A DNA stretch of 64,000 bases from Acarospora socialis (GCA_025617375.2 JAMYGW020000008.1:1178001-1242000); one strand, 5' to 3'. Shown: positions 1-12,344, counted from the stretch's first letter. Notes: generated by a model from the letters alone, not told the origin. Numbers and translations are program-made.

Positions 1-1903
1 CCAGGCTGACCAAATGTGCTGCCGGTAATCGTTGCCGTGCTCGAGGTAGGCACACTCCAGGGAGACGGCCTATTGCCTAATCCACCAATGGTGCCAAAGG
101 CACTGCCTTGCGCAGTACCTCCCAAAGGCGTAGCCGAGCCAAATGCAGGCTTCCCGAACGCAGCGCCACCTGTCGGTGCCGCGCCGCTGCCAGTGGAAGT
201 AGACGAGCCCCACGGAGACTGTGACTGGCCCATTCCGAACGGCGCACTAGTCGTCCCGAATGCTGGAGTTGATGGCTTTCCAAAAGCGCCGCCAAGACTG
301 TTGGGTGGTGGTATTGCGTTACCGAACGTAGGCTGCTGTTGCTGTATATTTCTACCGAGTGGAGAGTTCTGCTGCGACTGCTGCTGTGGCTCACCAGATC
401 CAAAAGCTACTAGACCTGGGTATGCTGTCCCTTGTCTTACAGACTCCGAATAAACCATCCACCAAGATGCCAGTATACCCTCATTATTTAACACCATTAA
501 AGCCGGTAAAGGAGTCGGAGATTCGTCAATTTCTTCGCCGACAAGTGGCCGTAGAACTTTCTCTCGGCCCGACAGATCTAAAGCAACACCGATAGGGGAA
601 GTGTCCATCATCTCGTCATTCATTGGCATCTGAGCTCGACGTGAGTCGTTAGCCATTCCTGTGGTGGTGAAGACATTCGTAGTCTTCTCTGCGGGTAGAT
701 CGCTTGTCAAAGGGCTTTTTGAGCTTGAGAGAAGGCCAATGTCAACCGACGCTGTAGATGCCACTATCAAAATGTCCTGGATATTAGGAGGGAAATCCTT
801 TAGCCGCTGAATGAAATGAAAAGGCGGAGACCGATTAAGACCGTATGGCGGACAAGGGTCCTGAAGTTTCTGATAGATGAATGAGGATGGAGGTTGACGA
901 GTCACAAGGTGAAAGGTGGAAGCCGGAATGCTGCCGGGATTGAACGAGGACGGGGTATGGATCATGAGAAAGACATTAGTCTCGAGCCAAGAAATTGAGG
1001 AGACTAGCTCGGTTAGTGGACGGGCTCTCTAAGATGAATTGACATACCTACCATGTTGATCACCATCAAGCCCTGGCGGTCTAGGAATCATTGCCTTTCC
1101 TTCCCCTTCAGGCGTCATTTGGAAACCAGTACCATTCCCCAACCCTGCAACCAACTGTTTGCCCCGTTTGCTCCAAGACAAGCAGCTTACACCGGTTTTC
1201 AGGCTCTGTCCATTTGTTCCACTCAGAAACTGTCGCGTTTTCAGATTCGCCATCATGAGATCTCCATTAGTGTTCACGGCCGCGAAAAGCTCGGCTTTTT
1301 CCGGCGTAGGGTTTGGAATCAGGGCTCGCAACGCTATTCCGTTTGTAGAGAGTTCAAATGCCGTTTGAGTGTTGCCTTGCATTATGGACGCCACATCGTA
1401 CACAGCAAGACCACCACCGTTTTCCGCTGAGAGGACAAGGAAGTTCTCATCCGCCGAAAAAGCTACTTGGGAGATTCTCATCCCAATTGGGATGGTCAAC
1501 TGCGGAGAGAACGGCTTGATGTTGTTGAGAGCCGCATCGGCCGCGGTGAATGCCTTCCTCACCGACTCGGTGCTGGCAATGACGATAGTGTCTGGACCTG
1601 CGGCGGCCAGTAGACCCTTGTTCGACGCAGTACTCATCAACGACGAGGTGGGAGGTGGGAGAGCGTCGGCCGGCCATGGTGATGGAAGAAGCTTGACTTT
1701 GGCCTCCCCAGCAAGAGAGAGAAACCCAAGTGCCTAAGTACATGTTGCTGTCAGAAGGACTAGAGTATAGTCCGACCTGTAGAACTCACCTCCGTTTGGA
1801 TTTCCTCTAGATCTGGTCCAGCCTGCGTCTGGACATTGTCAGAGGCCATGACGTTGCTCCCAAAAGTGGAGTTTCCGCCAACATTGGCAAAGCTGAACGC
1901 CAT
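1..1903 (-). CDS. NUP159: Nucleoporin Nup159/Nup214-type, N-terminal half (runs off the left edge)
   Basis: Cytoplasmic-face nuclear pore protein; in yeast its N-terminal beta-propeller docks the mRNA export helicase Dbp5 and its FG repeats bind transport receptors. Exons on the minus strand are 1790-1903, 1052-1733 and <1-1003, with phases that close. The ATG at 1903 gives MAFSFANVGG, and the segment EIQTEALGFLSLAGEAKVKL followed by SNKGLLAAAGPD is the conserved fungal Nup159 propeller start. The left part becomes rich in FG, GLFG-like and SAFG/PAFG units with Gln/Ser/Thr spacers (about positions 1-350). The C-terminal FG and coiled-coil part lies outside the window. The start codon at 1849 is in frame too, but the upstream one restores the usual N-terminus. 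Family assignment is firm; the exact start is likely. Confidence 0.85.
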
Positions 1904-2407
1904 CCTTGCTCTTTCAAAATCGGGAGAGCAAGTTCGTACTTCACGGTCGATGAGCTTGCGGCGGTTGTTGACATTGGGCGAGTTGCCTACGGTTGCAAAG
2001 GAATGTCTTCGGGGCGTTGAAGGCCGCCCACTGAAGAGTTTGAAAGTTCGGTCGAGAATTTTGGCAGTGTCTGTTGCATCACAACAGGGAGATAGCTCAT
2101 TAATATTGACTACTGGTATTGAATGTGTTTAACGTTGACTTGAGCAGCGCGCATCCATATAAATTTGGGTGCTTCGGGTTGTTCCGTCGAGCTTGTCGCG
2201 TTGGTCAGAGCTTCTTTCGCGATCTCCAGGCAGCTTAGCTTCGTCCACCCTTGGAACATCATCAACCCAACCTCACGGATGCTTTCATAGAGAACGACTA
2301 CCTTGACTACATCTGTCAGCATCTAAGCATTCTCCGGACTTCCTCTGAAGGTATAAATCTGCGAATAAGTAGAACCTCTCATCTCGGGCTGAACCCGCCC
2401 TGTCGCC
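1904..2407. promoter_or_regulatory. Divergent intergenic region NUP159 / PUP1
   Basis: About 500 bp between two outward-facing genes, so it must hold both promoters and 5' leaders. The open frames here on either strand show no recognisable protein and no splice continuity with the flanking genes. I see no TATA box at a convincing distance. Confidence 0.5.
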
Positions 2408-3395
2408 ATGCCTGGCTTCGACTTCTCCAACCATAACCGCAATATCGCTCTACACGCGCAAGGAGTTCCGCTTCCTAAGGCTACAAGTACGGGTACAACG
2501 ATCGTTGGTTGTATATTCGAAGGCGGTGTCGTGGTATGTGCAACTGATTCATGAAATTCCGGCAAGACTGGTGTAGCGAAGGCGATGTGGCACTTGGAAA
2601 ACATCAGGGATCTGACACAAGCGCTTTACAGATAGCAGCAGACACCAGAGCCACGAGTGGACCAATAGTTGCTGACAAGGTAGACAACGACTTCCGACGT
2701 TGTCCCTGTCGGAACATTGTGCTTACATCGAACGGTAGAACTGCGAGAAACTCCACTACATCGCACCTCAGATATGGTGTGCCGGCGCGGGAACGGCCGC
2801 AGATACTGAATTCACAACAGCCATTATATCCTCCAACCTCGAACTCCACGCCCTCTCTACTGGTCGCAAGCCCCGGGTAGTAACATGTATGACGATGCTC
2901 AAGCAACATCTCTTCAGGTACCAAGGCCATATCGGTGCATATCTCGTGGTTGCTGGGGTGGACCCCACAGGCGTCGGTCTCTTCACGGTTCACGCCCATG
3001 GCAGCACAGACAAACTCCCATATGTCACTATGGGTAGCGGTTCGTTAGCGGCGATGTCGGTGTTCGAAACGCAATGGAAGCAGAAGATGACAAGGGAAGA
3101 AGCGATCAAACTTGCCTCGGATGCCATTCAAGCCGGTATCTTCAACGATCTGGGATCGGGGTCCAATGTGGATGTCTGTGTGATTACGGAGGAGAAGACA
3201 ACACTGATGAGGAATTATATCCGACCAAATCAAAGAGAGCAGAAACAGAAGAGCTATATGTTCAAGAGAGGCACAACAGCTGTTCTGAACGAGAAAGTCA
3301 TTACGAGGGAGGAGATAAGCAAATACGTGACTGTACACGAGCTGTCCTCGGACGACGATGTGGTGGTGGTGGAGAAGATGGATATCGATATGTGA
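2408..3395 (+). CDS. PUP1: 20S proteasome subunit beta2 (trypsin-like active site)
   Basis: Catalytic beta2 subunit of the 20S core, the N-terminal-threonine hydrolase that cleaves after basic residues. Exons 2408-2533, 2632-2679 and 2739-3395 give 276 residues. A 29-residue propeptide ends at Gly29, and the mature enzyme starts [13 protein letters not shown], so Thr30 is the nucleophile exposed by autocleavage. The beta2 signatures [16 protein letters not shown], the SGS near GSGSLAAM, and a long C-terminal arm (about the last 35 residues) that in yeast wraps the neighbouring beta3 subunit are all present. The ending [11 protein letters not shown] is acidic. Length is close to the yeast protein (261). 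Transcribed divergently from NUP159 and convergent with the next gene. Confidence 0.93.
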
Positions 3396-3632
3396 GGTAT
3401 GGTGGGGGACGGACGGGTGCTGCAGCGGCGGTTGTTGGGTTTGCCAGCGGTGTACCATCAGCTCTTTCTTCTACATTTACCTGCCTTCAACGTGTTACTA
3501 AACGGCTCATCCTGTCTCTAGAGGCGTGGTTCAAGTTATATTTGCTTTGCAAAATCCTTGGCCATCTAGACCAATCATTAATAATACAGTTGTGCCTGGT
3601 CCCATGAACTTAGCCTCGAACCATATACCCAA

Positions 3633-4931
3633 TTACACCAGCTTTGCCTTCGCGCTCCATGACGCCTTGGCCTCATCCAAATGCATCTCCAGATCCTCTT
3701 CCCAGATCCAACGATATCTACTAACCAGATCCTCTCTAACCTTCTCCTCGTCATCCCCAATCCCCTCGCCTTCAAAATCATACAACCGTCCCGCAGCTCT
3801 ACTCGTTGTGACCAACCTCTGCGACCGCGGTCTCCTCACCCGATCATAGACCTTAAAGGCCTCCTCAATCCCCTCCGCGCTCCTCACCTCCCCCAGCAGC
3901 CTCGACAAGACAACCGCATCCTCCAACGCCATCCCCGCGCCCGCGCCCTGATGCGGCGTCGACGCGTGCGCCGCATCCCCCAGCAAACACACCCTCCCCT
4001 CGCAATACGTCCGGGCCTCTGGATGATCGAACAGCGCCCAGAGATCCGGCTTCTGCATAAGACTCAAAATACTCCGCACACTGCTCCCCCATCCCTCGAA
4101 ATCGCGCTCCATATCCTCCCGTCGCATCGGCAGCACCCACCGCTCGTCCTCCCAACCCCTCCCGTCGCGCTTCGTCCGGAACGCAACCACATTCATCGTC
4201 TCCCCGCCCTCGATCGGGAACGTCAGCACGTGCCCTCCCGTCCCCAGATACATCTGGCTGTTCCGCGCCAGCTCGTCGCCCAGCAGCTCCACCGCCGCGG
4301 CCATGGGCACCAGGCCGCGATACGCATACTTGCCCGTGAAGACCGCCCGCGCCGCGGGGTCCGTCTCGCCGAGCACGAGCTGCCGCACGCGGCTGCGGAT
4401 GCCGTCGCAGCCCACAAACGCACTCGCCTCCGCGCTCGTCCCGTCCGCGAACGTGATGCGCACCCCCCTCTGCCCTCCCGCCCCTTCAAGCTCCATCTCC
4501 ACGACCCCCACAACCCTCTTCCCGAAACTCGCCCACCCCGCCGGCACAAGCTTCACCAACTCGTCCAGGAACCGTGCGCGATGTATACTGCTCTGGCCGC
4601 ACCCCTCGGCCACGACCTCGGCGATCATAGCTCCAACACGCTTGCCCTGCATGCCGTGTCGGAAGTCAAACCAGACGTCTTTCTTCGCCGCCCAGCCGTT
4701 GCCGGTGGCCCAGCGGTCGTAGGCGGCGCGCACGGCGGGCGAGAGCAGCGTCATGGCGCGCAGGGCGTTGGGGCCGAAGGAGACGCCTGCGCCCACTTCG
4801 CCGAAGGAGGAGGCCGCTTCGTAGAGGTGTGCGGAGATGTGCTGGTGGTGGAGGGCGATGAGGAGGGCTAGGCCGCCGATGCCGCCGCCGGCGATGGCGA
4901 TGGTGAAGGGTTTGGGGGTGAGGGTCGTCAT
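3633..4931 (-). CDS. FAD-dependent monooxygenase, salicylate-hydroxylase-like
   Basis: Single-exon, 432-residue class A flavoprotein monooxygenase, expected to hydroxylate an aromatic or similar small substrate using NAD(P)H, O2 and FAD. The Rossmann FAD motif GGGIGG is at residues 15-20, the DG motif GCDGIRSRVR at 174-183 and the FAD ribityl motif GDAAH at 318-322, followed by the usual PHQGAGAGMALEDA. There is no signal peptide, so a cytosolic enzyme is likely. The coding sequence is strikingly GC-rich (runs of CCGCCG and GCGGCG) compared with its neighbours. No biosynthetic partner genes flank it. The substrate cannot be read from sequence; fungal relatives are annotated as salicylate hydroxylase or 6-hydroxynicotinate monooxygenase. 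Confidence 0.88.
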   Translation of the reverse strand: MTTLTPKPFTIAIAGGGIGGLALLIALHHQHISAHLYEAASSFGEVGAGVSFGPNALRAMTLLSPAVRAAYDRWATGNGWAAKKDVWFDFRHGMQGKRVGAMIAEVVAEGCGQSSIHRARFLDELVKLVPAGWASFGKRVVGVVEMELEGAGGQRGVRITFADGTSAEASAFVGCDGIRSRVRQLVLGETDPAARAVFTGKYAYRGLVPMAAAVELLGDELARNSQMYLGTGGHVLTFPIEGGETMNVVAFRTKRDGRGWEDERWVLPMRREDMERDFEGWGSSVRSILSLMQKPDLWALFDHPEARTYCEGRVCLLGDAAHASTPHQGAGAGMALEDAVVLSRLLGEVRSAEGIEEAFKVYDRVRRPRSQRLVTTSRAAGRLYDFEGEGIGDDEEKVREDLVSRYRWIWEEDLEMHLDEAKASWSAKAKLV

Positions 4932-5237
4932 GGTGGGTGGTTGTGGCGATGGGGCGGAGGAGGGGTGGTCGGCGGCATTGGGGTCGGTGAGGCGTTGTGC
5001 GTGGTGGTGGTGCTGTTCGGCGTGTGGATGCCGAGGAGGGGCATCTGCACTTCGCGGTTAGGCGACGACTCGTCGTTCACGAGTGCCTTCACACTGAGCT
5101 TGATCGCGGCCTAGTTCTTACAGATTGAATTCATGTCATGTCTATTGCTCATTGAAGGCTACGTACTCGTACCAAGAGTTGTTTATGATATAAAGCGGTG
5201 CACAAGATATGTTTCAAGACGGCTATATGTTGACAGA
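4932..5237. other. Intergenic, no gene seen
   Basis: About 300 bp between the start of the monooxygenase and the stop of the next minus-strand gene. It contains the monooxygenase promoter and the 3' end of the upstream gene. The first part is GC-rich, then composition falls sharply near 5100. Confidence 0.5.
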
Positions 5238-7645
5238 TCAAGTCTTGACTACTCGAAACAAACGTTTGTCTTCCTGGCCGCCTTGAGCGGTGTTCCCAGC
5301 AGCCGCATAGACCTCATTCTCCAATAAATGCCGTATACTCTCATTGTACTGGGGCCTCTGAAGAGGCCGACCTGCCTTCACTTCTCCCCGCCAATGGTAA
5401 ATGGCCTCGTCGACAACCTTTTCGACCTCATCACCCTCAACCTCTCGTACCTTGCTCAAAATCCACTGGATTTTCTCGGTACCAACCGATTCTCCAGCCT
5501 GTAAACATCTGATGATGCCAGCGTGTGTGAGAGCCCGGGCGAGGGCAGGACGTATAGGCAGCCCGTCCCTGTTCAAGTGTGTATAGCACAGACGGACCTT
5601 GCGGAACGCTATGCTGGGGTTAAGATGACTTGCATGAGCGAAGGCGGTGGCCATTTCGTGTAGAAGATGACTTCTTGCTTCGGAACGAGGGCGAGTGGAT
5701 TTTGGAGTGTTATCTGTTGTCGGTCGATGGCGTTTAAGAAGTCGGAACGTAATGTCAACGTGTGAGAGTGGGTCGTTTATTAGGGCAACAGCAAGATTCA
5801 CACATCCCTCTAGTGCGAGAGCTTGATGTAGCTCGAATATGCGAAGCGCGACCCCAAGATCAATTCCGCTATACTGCTCGACCTCAGCACCTAATATGGC
5901 CGCTTTCACCGGTATATTGCAAGACTGTAGTAGCTCGACGATCTGAATAACAGTATCCGAGCGGGAGAGCTTCCGCAATAACCAAAGACTGTCGTGGAGT
6001 ATTCGATTGTTGAGCTGGTTTTCATGATATAAGGCCAAGATAAGATTGTTATAGCATCGCGCTAGGCCCCGGGTGCCGCAAAGTTCATAGAAGCTCCGCA
6101 TGACTGCGGAGCAAACTTTGGCAGGTTCCAGTCCTGTCTCCGGTTGCAGGAGATCCTGAACCCAACTCCGGACAATGAACTTGCATTGTTGGAATTCGCT
6201 GAAAAACCTGAGGTAGGTAGTAATGTTGTGTGTATGCTTCGACCGAGCCAACTCTTGTTCTACAGTCTCCCACTCAGGACTCCCCAACACCTGAGATCTG
6301 AACTGAACTGATCGGCTCAGCAAGTTCATCCATGTCTTGAAAAAAAGCCTCGACCGTCCACCATCGACCTCTGGCTCGTGCTGCTGTGAAAGTAGTATCA
6401 TCGTAGCAGTATACAGAGAAGGTCTCACAACGGTTTCGGGCAAGCTGTCAATGTATTCTGCCCATCCTGGAACAGTCATACGCCGACGATGTAGCTTCTG
6501 ACCATTGGCTTCCGATGTCTTCCGAATACTGACTTCCGATACCTTCCCATATTGGCACCAAGCCAGGAATGAGTAGGCTATTCTTTTGGTCATCAACTCG
6601 TGCTGAGCTGGCGTCGCTGCGGCCACGATAGATTGGGCGAGGAAACGATGTTCGGTGTCAACCAAGTTCAGTAGAGACACAATCATACCGAGAGTACGAC
6701 CATTGAGATTTTCTGGTTTGAATACTGAGGATTGTTCAAGCCCGTCCCATATGGCCCTCACAAATCCGACACCATTAGACTCCGGAAGTGCACCCCCAAG
6801 CTCACGAGGCATGCAATTCTTTGCGTCATCTTTCAAAACGAGCACAATCTCTTCCTCGGAGACAAGGCCAAGTGCCACTGCTTGTTTGATGTATTGGTGT
6901 AAGTCGGCCAATTTCGAGTGTCTGCTAGGGCACCCCTTCAGATGTTGAACATACTGGAGAAAATTCCGGGCCGCCGTCACGTTGAGCAATGGGTCTTCGA
7001 GAAATTCTATGAGGCATTCGTGGCTAGTGTTGTTGCCCAACAAAGTCTTGAATGCTAGATTGCTGAGTTTTGGGACTTTCTGCAATTCGAGACCAAGTTC
7101 TTTGACGAGATGTTTGATACCCTTGACGTCGGTATGTAATGCTAGGCGACTTGCGAACTGATCGTGAAGACGCTTTCCATCCACTGACTTCTGTAAACCA
7201 GGTCTCAACTCCGGCTCGTCAGTGCTTGGCACGAAATCGGTCAGCCAGGACGGCAATGGCGGCGCAGCTACCAAAAGATTAGTTAACATGTCCGTAATTG
7301 AAAGGACGTGAAGAGCGCAACACCTTTGCCCAGGCTCCCCGGCACTGCAGGTGCCTCCCACTGCCAAGAGCCCCGCTTCAGCTCTCCACCCATCCCTAGA
7401 ATTGCACCCACGTCCATGCCGACTCCATCGCCTGCAACCGCTAGACCCATCATACGTCTCTTTGCCAGTCTTCGGGAGGCCTCCAATGGACCCGGCACCG
7501 AGCTTCCATGCCGCCTATGGGATCTTGATAGTTTGAAGCGACGCATGGCGGCCGAAAGCATCTCGTCGCTGATCCAGACATGCTCGGAGATCGGGGGGAA
7601 GCCATGCTGTACTGCTCGGCGACAGAGGAGTGGACTGATTGACAT
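5238..7645 (-). CDS. Large alpha-helical fungal protein of unknown function (possibly mitochondrial)
   Basis: Not recognised by name. Exons 7324-7645 and 5238-7267 with a 56-nt intron (branch TTAACTAATC, acceptor TAG) give 783 residues. The first ATG (7645) starts MSISPLLCRR, and the N-terminal part is rich in Arg/Ser/Leu with few acids, compatible with a mitochondrial presequence. The segment HGSSVPGPLEASRRLAKRRM recurs near the N-terminus of uncharacterised mould proteins as I remember them. The rest is a long series of Leu-rich helices without obvious catalytic motifs, reminiscent of helical-repeat (PPR/HEAT-like) organellar RNA-binding proteins; that is inference only. The gene is longer than most of its neighbours and has no frame breaks. 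Confidence 0.7.
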
Positions 7646-8219
7646 GGGAGGACTCCCTCCGCTGTTGGCCAACTGTTTACAATTGACGCTCAATGTTGAC
7701 CAATCTACGTTACTTTGGTGTGGAGTGCACGGGGTGGAGGTCGCTTACCTAAGATTTACCTACCCATACCTAGGACACAGCACTGAGGACCTAAAGTGAT
7801 GAACAACTCCGCAGTATTGGTATGGAGCCTGCAATATTAACTAAACTATTTCGCTTGAGCGAAATGGGCATTGTTGGGTCTGGAGTCCTTCTATGCAAAT
7901 ATAGAGCAGTGACTGAAGGACATTTGCAGTACCGGCAAAGACGGAGCACGAAGCGTCAGACACAGTCAAATCCATATCTCCACTCGCAACTATCTATATA
8001 TCACTCTCGTTTATAAGAGCCACCTTCGTTCTTCCTACATTCTCATCCGTGCCTTGACATGCCTCACTCCCCAACACCGTCTAAGTTCCCGAAAACAATA
8101 TGCCATGGCCCCCACATCCCAAGAGACGCCCTCGCAATGCCCCCTCCGCTCTTCCCCCTCCCCTTCCTCCCAACCCACGCTAGCCCCTACCACTTAGACT
8201 CCCCCACCCTCCAGCTCAC
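7646..8219. other. Intergenic, promoter of the 783-residue protein gene
   Basis: About 570 bp. Near 7745-7775 there is a small cluster of TACCT/CCTAGG words like the larger cluster upstream of ERT1. A C-rich tract at 8120-8220 borders the riboflavin kinase stop codon. No open frame here looks coding. Confidence 0.5.
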
Positions 8220-9197
8220 CTAACTCCCCACATCCCCCCCCTCAAACGCCCTCAAATACCCATCCCTCTCAAACCCGCTATACGCCTCCCTCACCAACGA
8301 CCTCCTCGCAACCTCGATATCCGTCCTAATATCCTCAATCAGACTGTCCCGATCGACGTAATCGTACTCGGGCCGAATAAAGCCCAAAATCACCAAATTC
8401 ATGTGCGCTCCGTAGAAAGGGTGTGGGAAGGTATGGAGAATGTGAACCTCCTATCCGGTTCACGCACGCCGAAGACGACGGTCAGTTCGCGCAGCCAACC
8501 AGCCAGACACGGAAGCAGCGTGCAAACCGGGTTTCGTAGCGCGGAGGGGAGAAAGGGGAACGGGAGACATACGACCGACCGCACGGTATTCTTATAGAAC
8601 GGATTCCAGCCGATGGACATGACCATCGGGTAAACCGTCCCCGTGCTGTTCCCCTCGCCTCCTTTCCCGTCCTGGCGCGACTTTTGCTCGTCGCTGTTGC
8701 GCCCTTCGGTCGCGGAATTGAGAGACAGTAGCTTACCGGCCTCGTCGAGGTCCAGCCCCGCGAAGCCGTAGTAGACGCCGCTCTCGACGTCCTCGTGCCC
8801 GCCGACGGAGAGGCCTGCGATCGGGATGTTGGCCGTCGGGATGCCTAGCTGCTTGCTCGTCAGCGGCCGTACCGGGAGTTCGGGTAGAGGGAAGTGTGGC
8901 GTAGCGTCGCGTAGCCAATTGTAGCTGACTGAAGCAGGAGTGTAGCACAGCGGAGAGCAAAGCGCAGCGAGAAGACTGTTGACTGTGACGAAGCGAAACA
9001 GAGCAAAGGCAATGTGGAGCGGGAGCATGAGCAGGGCGAAGGAGGGTGCAACGCGAAAAGGGGGGTGTTTGTATACGGACTTCCGAGCTCCCCCTACCGA
9101 AACCCTTGACGACTTTTCCGTTCAGACGGAGCGGGAAGGGTGGGTTGGGGCCTGTGTCTGGGCCGACGACGAGGGGTCGGGGGCCATCAGGGCGCAT
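8220..9197 (-). CDS. FMN1: Riboflavin kinase (FMN synthesis)
   Basis: Phosphorylates riboflavin to FMN, the step before FAD. Exons 9081-9197, 8573-8848 and 8220-8450 give 207 residues, close to the yeast enzyme (218). The diagnostic kinase loop [15 protein letters not shown] is assembled across intron 1, then [26 protein letters not shown] and the C-terminal [14 protein letters not shown]. Intron 1 (8849-9080, 232 nt) is the longest coding intron in the window and uses donor GTCCGT. An alternative donor GTATAC at 9076 with acceptor TAG one codon later would give [13 protein letters not shown] prefer the first because it reproduces the family consensus exactly. An insertion of about 25 polar residues (after [10 protein letters not shown]) precedes the PMVMSIG strand. 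Confidence 0.88.
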
Positions 9198-9938
9198 TGC
9201 TTATGTTTGTGGAAGGCTTTGACTCGGTGCGGGGAGGGAAAGATGATGCCAATAGTGGGGCGTTTGGTGGTATGCAAGTGACTGTGATCCTTTTTCTGCC
9301 GAGAGCGGTGAGCATGGGGCTGAGGTGTGCGGGGGGTTGTTATACATGCTTTATTTATGTTCTTTTTCTCTCTCTTAGAAGGAAATGTCGAGAGAATCTT
9401 TTATCAGTGGACCGAGTCTGCCTTCCTATTCCGTTCACTTCATACTCACAATTACAAGCCAGTTCATGGAGCACTCTACAATACTCTACTCGTGAGACGA
9501 GGGCATAGCCAGAAAACAAAGTAGGGCCCGAGTCCGAAACATTTTCAGAGACTGGAGTAAAAGTGATATGTATAGAATATTATAACTTCAATCAATTTCT
9601 CTGCTTGTGCTTGGGTTGCACTGCTACTAATACTATAACTACGACTAATAATATAGATAACCGCCCAGGGGTCGAACGTCATCCTCGTATATAAGATGGA
9701 CCCTTTGTGATTCCTCTTTCTGTCCAGGAAGATCGGTGTCTTCGTATGAGTATTTGATCCTGCTTTTCCTTAACAGCACGTCATTTCGGAACGCCACCCC
9801 AAGCGCCTCCCATGTGTATCTGACTCGGACTCCTTCTTACTCCCACTTTGGTGATTATGATCCTGCTTTATTAACGTGATTTGACGTAGATAGGAAATTC
9901 CCGGATACCGGTGAGTGATGACTGGAAACGGCAGGCGC
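9198..9938. other. Intergenic, FMN1 promoter and ERT1 3' region
   Basis: About 740 bp, AT-richer after 9540. It must contain the FMN1 promoter and the downstream region of ERT1. No gene, RNA or repeat is recognisable. Confidence 0.5.
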
Positions 9939-12344
9939 TCAAATACATGGAAGAAACTGTGACGGTGATAGTTAGTACCGGAATTTCTTGAATTGGACTC
10001 GTACAATCGTGTAACACAGTATGGAAAGAGTACTCACATTCATAACGATCAACATCGGAATATCAAACACATCTCTCTTGACCGTCCAACAGTAGCTACA
10101 CTCGACCTTGCCATCCCGGCCGCCAAGTTGATTCATCCTCGCTTCTCCGGCAATGTCGCCTTTGCCGTTGAGCTTCAGAGTGCCGTTCCCATTTGCACCA
10201 CGGACTTTGTTGTGCGTCTGAAAATCATTATCGATATCATGATCTCTTGTCGTTTCGTCATCATCGTAATTTATGCTGGGGTCGTCTTTCGTCTTATACT
10301 TCAACAACTTGCATCGCGTCGTCACGCTGCCTCTCGAGTCCCCAAAAGCGAGTCGGGCAAAGTCTTCGTAGAATTCAATCACGCTGTCATCATCCAAGAG
10401 TTCAGCGAGGAAAACAGGCTGTGGCCGCAAGTTGCCGTCTGAACCGTCAGCTCGTGTGCCATCCGGCATACGTGGGGTGTTGAAGCCACCTCGCGAGGAT
10501 GCCCCAGTGCTGGGGTTTCCAGAAGTCCCCCCGGTGTTGACGTTCAGGTTGGCTTCTTTGCCTAGTAGGATATCCTTTTTCCATCCTGTCAAGATGCTGA
10601 ATTCTTTACCGACGGCGGCGACTTCACCGGTCCGCCGACAAACGATCGTCGGCGTACCACAGGCGTTGATGAAGTTCTCGTATTCCCAAAGAGTACGCTG
10701 AAAGCACTTCTCCATAAAGATTAAATCGTCTCGGTTCAGTGTTTTCGTACAAGAGATGAAGGAAGGCCTGATCGAAGCCAGAGCTTTGGCTATACGGAGC
10801 GTTTTCTGCGGAGAGAATCGTCGCTGTAAAAAGGCCGTCAGGCCATGAAAGCCAGTGGTATATGAATAGGGGCTTTTGACGCTGTCATAGATCGAGGAAG
10901 GATCCCGCGGTCGCTTCCTTGGCAAGGTCTGTGGTAGGAGATTAGGCGTGGAGATTTTCGACGGAGACAGGCTTTGGTGGGCAGCGAGCTCGTGGTTGTA
11001 TGGGTTCGTTTCCGTGGTGCTGCCGTATACGGACGCCGCGGTTTGACCGTCATCGAAGCCTGCAATCATCACCTGGGGACTCGAGGATGAACTTGGGCTG
11101 GTCATGCTGGCCGGTCCTGCGCCAATGGCGAATGCGTTAGGATGATTTTGACTCTCTCCGCCGACCGGAGGACCCAAGTGCTGACCTCCAATGGTATATA
11201 CATTGCTGGCACTGCCGTGCCGTGAGTCGGGTTGTTGGCCACCCGGCCAGTCGGTCGGAGCCGAATCGTGTCGAAATACGTAAGGTGCTGGGTTGGGAGG
11301 ACTTCCATTGTAACCTGAAGATATCGTGGCAGGAGTAGCATAGTTCGTAGCGCCTTGCACGCCGTTACCTTGGTGCATGAGTGTGTGGGCTTCACTCGGT
11401 GGAGTGTCCGCCGCTCCAGAAGACATGTGACCAAGCATGCCAAATTCCAAAGCGCCGTAATGGTTCCCGAAGTTGAGACTCGCCAGATCGAAATTGAACA
11501 GAGCCGGATCACTGGGATCGAAAAACGGCCCGCCATACGGGCCCGGAGCGGCCGCTTGCGTTACCGGCGGTGCGTGCTGCATCGCACTCGCAATGCTCTG
11601 CAGAGGCGACGTGTGCGGAGCGTGTCCAGCCTGAAAGGTGGGAGAGATGGGAGACTGTCGATTGCCGAAGCTGGCCGAAGACATCATCGACTCCTGAAGA
11701 GGCGGTCCCATCAGGCCCGGGGGTTGCGTGGACGGATACACCGCGTACGAGGTAGGTATGGCGGGCCGACCGGGGTAGAAGTGGTTGTGCTGACCTACGC
11801 CGGCGGCCCGGTCGACTAATGAAGCATCGACGGTGAGTATCTGACCGTTGCGGGCGTGGTTGATATTGGAGAAATGGCTACCCCCGACCCCAGGCATGAG
11901 AGCCTCGTTCGGTGCATCATGTAAGTATTTGGCCTTTTTTCGCACGCCATCATGGCAAGCGTCCTGGAGGCCACGTTTGATGCACCGCTGACAAGGTCGT
12001 TCGTCGCCTACATGATGGAAAGAAAATCAATATCCACCGGGGACTGTTGCGGGATTCTCTCCCCAGGAGACACGTGGGGTAGTGGAACGGTGACAGGGAG
12101 GGCTACGCTTACCGCACGTCAAATGAGCTCGCTGGCAAGCAAAGCATGCTCTCCTTGCTTTTTTCCTCCTCGGTCGATTCGGATCTTTGGCGTTAGCCTT
12201 TGGCCCATTGCTCGGCGGCGCGTTTGACTCTTTCCTGCCATTGCCGTGCTCGGGATGTTCGGCCATGTCGTCGACCTCGACGTCACCACTTTCCTCAGGC
12301 GACGCTGACCGCGAAGCAAGATCATCTTCGGCGTCCGAGGTCAT
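9939..12344 (-). CDS. ERT1: Zn2Cys6/PAS transcriptional activator of gluconeogenesis (AcuK/ERT1 type)
   Basis: Nuclear regulator of gluconeogenic and non-fermentable carbon genes in yeast (Ert1) and Aspergillus (AcuK/AcuM pair). Exons 12113-12344, 10038-12007 and 9939-9956 give 739 residues with exact phase closure. The Zn2Cys6 cluster begins at Cys67 ([13 protein letters not shown]) and continues [12 protein letters not shown], split by intron 1 between the third and fourth cysteines. A long Gly/Pro/Ser/His-rich middle follows, then the conserved block [15 protein letters not shown] and a PAS-like domain around residues 529-560 ([20 protein letters not shown]). The C-terminal block [16 protein letters not shown] ends in a six-codon last exon, FLPCI then stop. 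Its promoter region is unusually long, more than 2 kb. Whether this is the AcuK or AcuM partner is not decided; AcuK/ERT1 fits best. Confidence 0.9.

Noticed and set aside
2110-2322. 70-codon minus-strand frame between NUP159 and PUP1
   Set aside because: Looks protein-like at first but has no continuation, no family resemblance, and lies in a shared promoter or leader.
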